A DNA stretch of 8,349 nt, taken from assembly GCA_905236145.1 (NCBI GenBank), contig CAJOOE010000031.1, positions 1 through 8,349 on the forward strand. The letters run 5' to 3'. This DNA comes from an uncultured Selenomonadaceae bacterium. Lineage in GTDB: Bacteria > Bacillota > Negativicutes > Selenomonadales > Selenomonadaceae. The position numbers and the translations under genes are program-made. Under the pieces are notes generated by a model. That model had not been told where the DNA came from, did no database searches, and was given only the letters and a program-made list of their open reading frames with translations. This document shows, piece after piece, positions 6,285-8,349 of this stretch. Position 1 is the first letter of the stretch; every line of letters begins with the position of its first letter.

Positions 6285-7426
6285 GTAAAAAATGGAAAAG
6301 ATTTTTGGCGGCGGCATTGTGTGCCGGAGTTTTCGCCGTACCGAATTTTTCGGAAGTTCAAGCCGCAGCAGAAATTCCGACCGACGCAAAAGGAGATGCG
6401 ACGAGTATGATTAAAGTCGAAAATTTGAAACTTACGCAGGAATGGGACAAAGTTTTCCCGAAAAGCGAGAAGGTCAATCACAAAAAAATTACCTTCGTCA
6501 ATCGTTACGGAATCACCCTTGCCGCAGATATGTACACGCCGAAAAATTATTCCGGAAAACTTCCGGCTTTGGCTGTCGCCGGTGCTTTCGGTGCGGTCAA
6601 AGAACAAATTTCCGGACTTTACGCACAGGAAATGGCGGAACGCGGATTTTTGACGATTGCCTTTGATCCTTCCTTTACCGGCGAGAGCGGCGGCTATCCG
6701 AGATTTGTCGCGTCGCCGGATATAAACACGGAAGATTTTTGTGCGGCGGTCGATTATCTTTCCACGCTTGAAAATGTTGACGAAGATAAAATCGGAATTA
6801 TCGGAATTTGCGGTTGGGGCGGTCTGGCTTTGAATGCGGCGGCAACAGACACCCGGATTAAAGCGACGGTTGCAACGACAATGTACGATATGAGCCGGGT
6901 AACGGCGAACGGATATTTTGACTATGAAAAGGATGCCGAAACTCTCAAAAAAGAACGTCAACAAAATCGCGAAAATTTGAATAAGCAACGCACTCTTGAC
7001 TATAAAGACGGAAAATATAAGAGAGCCGGCGGTGTCGTTGAAGATCCTTCCGAGTTTCCGCAATTCGTCAAAGATTATTACGCTTATTACAAGACCAAAC
7101 GCGGCTATCACAAACGCTCTTTAAATTCAAATGACGGTTGGAATATGACAAGTGCGCTGTCCTTCATGAATATGCCGCAACTCACTTACACGAACGAAAT
7201 TCAAAATCCGGTTTTGATCGTTCACGGCGAAAAAGCTCATTCGCGATATTTTTCGGAGGACGCTTTTGAAAAGATGACGGGAACGAAACGAGCCGGAAAC
7301 GATACGATTGTCGGCAACAAAGAACTTTTGATTATTCCCGGTGCGTCGCACATCGATTTGTACGATAACAAAAACGCAATTCCATTTGACAAAATCGACG
7401 CTTTCTTCAAAGCAAATTTGAAATAA
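6281..7426 (+). CDS. Secreted alpha/beta hydrolase with cysteine nucleophile
   Basis: The 381-residue protein has a Sec signal peptide: Lys/Arg-rich start, hydrophobic residues 8-20 and a likely cut after VQA (28). The mature part is an alpha/beta hydrolase similar to the YcjY and dienelactone hydrolase groups. After the core strands (ALAVAGAFGAVKEQ, FLTIAFDPSFTGES) comes the nucleophile elbow IIGICGWGG (173-181) with Cys177 where most esterases have Ser. VLIVHGEKAHS (311-321) likely gives the acid (Glu317) and IIPGASHIDLYD (351-362) the catalytic His357. A cap-like helical insertion with many Lys and Tyr spans about 210-290. The substrate is unknown. AAGGAGAG (6267-6274) precedes the ATG, which overlaps the retropepsin gene by ATGA. 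A strong terminator follows. Confidence 0.85.
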   Translation: MSKKWKRFLAAALCAGVFAVPNFSEVQAAAEIPTDAKGDATSMIKVENLKLTQEWDKVFPKSEKVNHKKITFVNRYGITLAADMYTPKNYSGKLPALAVAGAFGAVKEQISGLYAQEMAERGFLTIAFDPSFTGESGGYPRFVASPDINTEDFCAAVDYLSTLENVDEDKIGIIGICGWGGLALNAAATDTRIKATVATTMYDMSRVTANGYFDYEKDAETLKKERQQNRENLNKQRTLDYKDGKYKRAGGVVEDPSEFPQFVKDYYAYYKTKRGYHKRSLNSNDGWNMTSALSFMNMPQLTYTNEIQNPVLIVHGEKAHSRYFSEDAFEKMTGTKRAGNDTIVGNKELLIIPGASHIDLYDNKNAIPFDKIDAFFKANLK

Positions 7427-7446
7427 ATTTTGACCTCACAAAAAAC

Positions 7447-7505
7447 ACGCCTTATATCTTCCCGGAAAAATTTTTTTCCCGAGCGGATATAAGGCGTAAT
7501 TTTTT
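7447..7505 (+). terminator. Intrinsic terminator after the hydrolase gene
   Basis: A perfect 12-bp stem, ACGCCTTATATC (7447-7458) with GATATAAGGCGT (7486-7497), is followed by AATTTTTT (7498-7505). The 27-nt loop can itself pair, since it holds an A5-T7 run flanked by GG and CCC. A run of six A before the left arm could make it act in both directions. It separates the hydrolase block from the TetR gene. Confidence 0.85.
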
Positions 7506-7522
7506 CGCCTTTCAAAAAAAAT

Positions 7523-7551
7523 TTGCCGAAACGCCGGCTTTTTGATAGAAT
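7523..7551 (+). promoter_or_regulatory. Predicted promoter of the TetR gene
   Basis: TTGCCG (7523-7528) and TAGAAT (7546-7551) are 17 bp apart, with an extended TGA before the -10. The start would fall near 7558, inside the palindrome at 7552-7569. It lies directly after the terminator, as expected for a new transcription unit. Confidence 0.6.
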
Positions 7552-7569
7552 CGAAAAAAATTTTTTTCG
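7552..7569. promoter_or_regulatory. Putative TetR operator, perfect 18-bp palindrome
   Basis: CGAAAAAAATTTTTTTCG is perfectly symmetric and sits just after the -10, over the predicted start site and just before the ribosome binding site. TetR proteins often repress their own gene from such a place. The A7-T7 core is also a rigid, possibly bent tract, and runs of A and T are common in this genome, so chance cannot be fully excluded. Confidence 0.5.
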
Positions 7570-7587
7570 GAGAGGCAGAGGCGATAA

Positions 7588-8184
7588 ATGGAAAATAAAA
7601 TCGGCAAGCGGGAAGAAAAAAAAGTTCGGGCACGCAGAGAAATTTTGAATGCGGCGGCTCTGCTTTTTAAAGAGAAGGGGTTCAACAACACTTCCGTTTC
7701 AAACATCATGGTTGCGGCGGATTTGGGCGTGGGAACTTTTTACAATTATTTTGAATCGAAGGAAGAAGTTTTGACAAATTTAATCAAAGAACTTTTCCGG
7801 GATATTGAAGCAGAAGTCGAAAAGGGCAGAACCGAAAATAAAAATTCGCTCGAACTTTTGCAAATTGCCTGTGCGGTGACCGCGAAAATTATTGATGAGA
7901 ATCGTTTTGTCCTGCCGCTTTTGGAAAGTGCGGTAAAACACTCCGAAAATCCGGATCGGATGCCGCCGAACTCCTCGCCGGGTTTCAAGGAAATTTTCGA
8001 CGAAATAATAAAAGCCGGCAGGGAACGCGGAGAAATTCGCCGCGACGTACCGCCGGAATTGATTTCGGAAATGTTCCACTCGATTTATCAGGCGGCGGCT
8101 TACAGCAAAATAAAAATTTCATTCGGAGAAAATATACGACTTAAAGCAAAAATTTTGACGGACGGAATAGAGGTTAAAAGTTAG
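7588..8184 (+). CDS. TetR/AcrR-family transcriptional regulator
   Basis: The 198-residue protein has the usual TetR size and layout. The DNA-binding domain is at about residues 14-62: RREILNAAALLFKEKGFNNT, then SVSNIMVAADLGVGTFYNYF and SKEEVL, matching the family helix-turn-helix (the 'G.GTFYNYF..KE.L' signature). The C-terminal helical part (about 65-195) would bind ligand and dimerise; its ligand cannot be predicted. AGAGG (7577-7581) lies 6 nt before the ATG. Its stop directly touches the start of the radical SAM gene, so it probably regulates its own operon, which may include haem synthesis genes (inference). The palindrome at 7552-7569 is its likely binding site. Confidence 0.93.
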   Translation: MENKIGKREEKKVRARREILNAAALLFKEKGFNNTSVSNIMVAADLGVGTFYNYFESKEEVLTNLIKELFRDIEAEVEKGRTENKNSLELLQIACAVTAKIIDENRFVLPLLESAVKHSENPDRMPPNSSPGFKEIFDEIIKAGRERGEIRRDVPPELISEMFHSIYQAAAYSKIKISFGENIRLKAKILTDGIEVKS

Positions 8185-8349
8185 ATGATAAGCGTAACGA
8201 AATTACTTTTTGCAAGAGATTATTACGGAGATAAGCTGCGATATACAAAAGACGCTCACAAAATGACAAGCGGGACGGCTGAAGGCTTGGGACCGGTCGT
8301 CGTGTGGAATTCCACAAAAACCTGCAATTTGAAATGCCGGCATTGTTAC
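8185..8349 (+). CDS. nirJ1: NirJ1-like radical SAM protein, N-terminal part (partial)
   Basis: The first 55 codons of a radical SAM enzyme, cut by the window end. The cluster-binding motif is CNLKCRHC (Cys47, Cys51, Cys54), the CxxxCxxC that holds the 4Fe-4S cluster. The lead-in, MISVTKLLF near the start and then AEGLGPVVVWNSTKTCNLKC, matches what I know of the NirJ1/AhbC-like group in Firmicutes, placed in haem d1 or alternative (sirohaem-dependent) haem synthesis. The ATG at 8185 follows the TetR stop with no gap; GAGG (8170-8173) lies 11 nt upstream, so translation may be coupled to TetR. The exact reaction (side-chain removal from a sirohaem-derived precursor or another step) cannot be told from this part. 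Confidence 0.8.
   Translation, partial: MISVTKLLFARDYYGDKLRYTKDAHKMTSGTAEGLGPVVVWNSTKTCNLKCRHCY

Noticed and set aside
6131..7111. Long minus-strand open frame of 326 codons opposite the hydrolase and the end of the retropepsin-like gene
   Set aside because: It lies wholly opposite two well-supported genes and its translation shows no domain, being rich in Phe, Arg and Ile as expected for an antisense shadow of this codon use. I found no reason to call it real.
7525..7543. Small GC-rich stem (GCCG and CGGC) followed by T5 before the TetR gene, as a second terminator
   Set aside because: The stem is only 4 bp with a 6-nt loop and overlaps the predicted TetR promoter spacer; the strong hairpin at 7447-7497 already explains termination.
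1..8349. CRISPR array, tRNA or rRNA gene, insertion sequence or phage gene
   Set aside because: No regularly spaced repeats, cloverleaf-like sequence, transposase motif or terminal inverted repeats were seen; the only long direct repeat is the 5468/5731 pair.

Overview
The window is chromosomal DNA from an anaerobic, low-GC to mid-GC Firmicute-type bacterium. The best guess is a Negativicute (Selenomonas or Phascolarctobacterium relative). This rests on the protein look of the acetolactate synthase, the ThiT transporter and a NirJ1-like radical SAM protein, and on strong Shine-Dalgarno sites; it was not tested by a search. Nearly all of the sequence is coding, with short or overlapping gene junctions. 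No RNA gene, insertion sequence, CRISPR array or phage gene was seen.

Positions 1-2235 hold one tight plus-strand cluster: the 3' end of ilvB, then ilvN, thiT (thiamine uptake) and a DUF218/YdcF-family membrane protein. IlvB is a thiamine-diphosphate enzyme, so a thiamine importer in the same run of genes makes metabolic sense. Positions 2232-2783 hold a flavodoxin-like gene with its own predicted promoter. It converges, with only 13 bp between stops, on a minus-strand LysR regulator (2797-3690).

The LysR gene is divergent from an MFS exporter (3818-4999). The space between them carries a strong minus-strand promoter overlapped by a T-N11-A inverted repeat, and a second perfect inverted repeat just before the MFS ribosome binding site. 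The MFS gene overlaps a small lipoprotein gene with a cyclophilin-like domain by ATGA.

Positions 5468-7426 hold the least familiar part. A decayed fragment of a gene 3' end comes first, followed by an intact 80-residue acidic protein. An ATGA overlap then leads to a retropepsin-like protein with an LLDTGA motif, and a second ATGA overlap leads to a secreted alpha/beta hydrolase with a cysteine in the nucleophile position. A 12-bp-stem terminator closes the block. The small acidic protein and the retropepsin-like protein are my best candidate for an undescribed two-gene module, and the fragment upstream shows that at least part of it has been duplicated.

Positions 7498-8349 hold a TetR regulator with its own promoter and a perfect palindrome at the predicted transcription start. 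It is followed with zero spacing by the start of a NirJ1-like radical SAM gene of haem or haem d1 biosynthesis, cut by the window edge.
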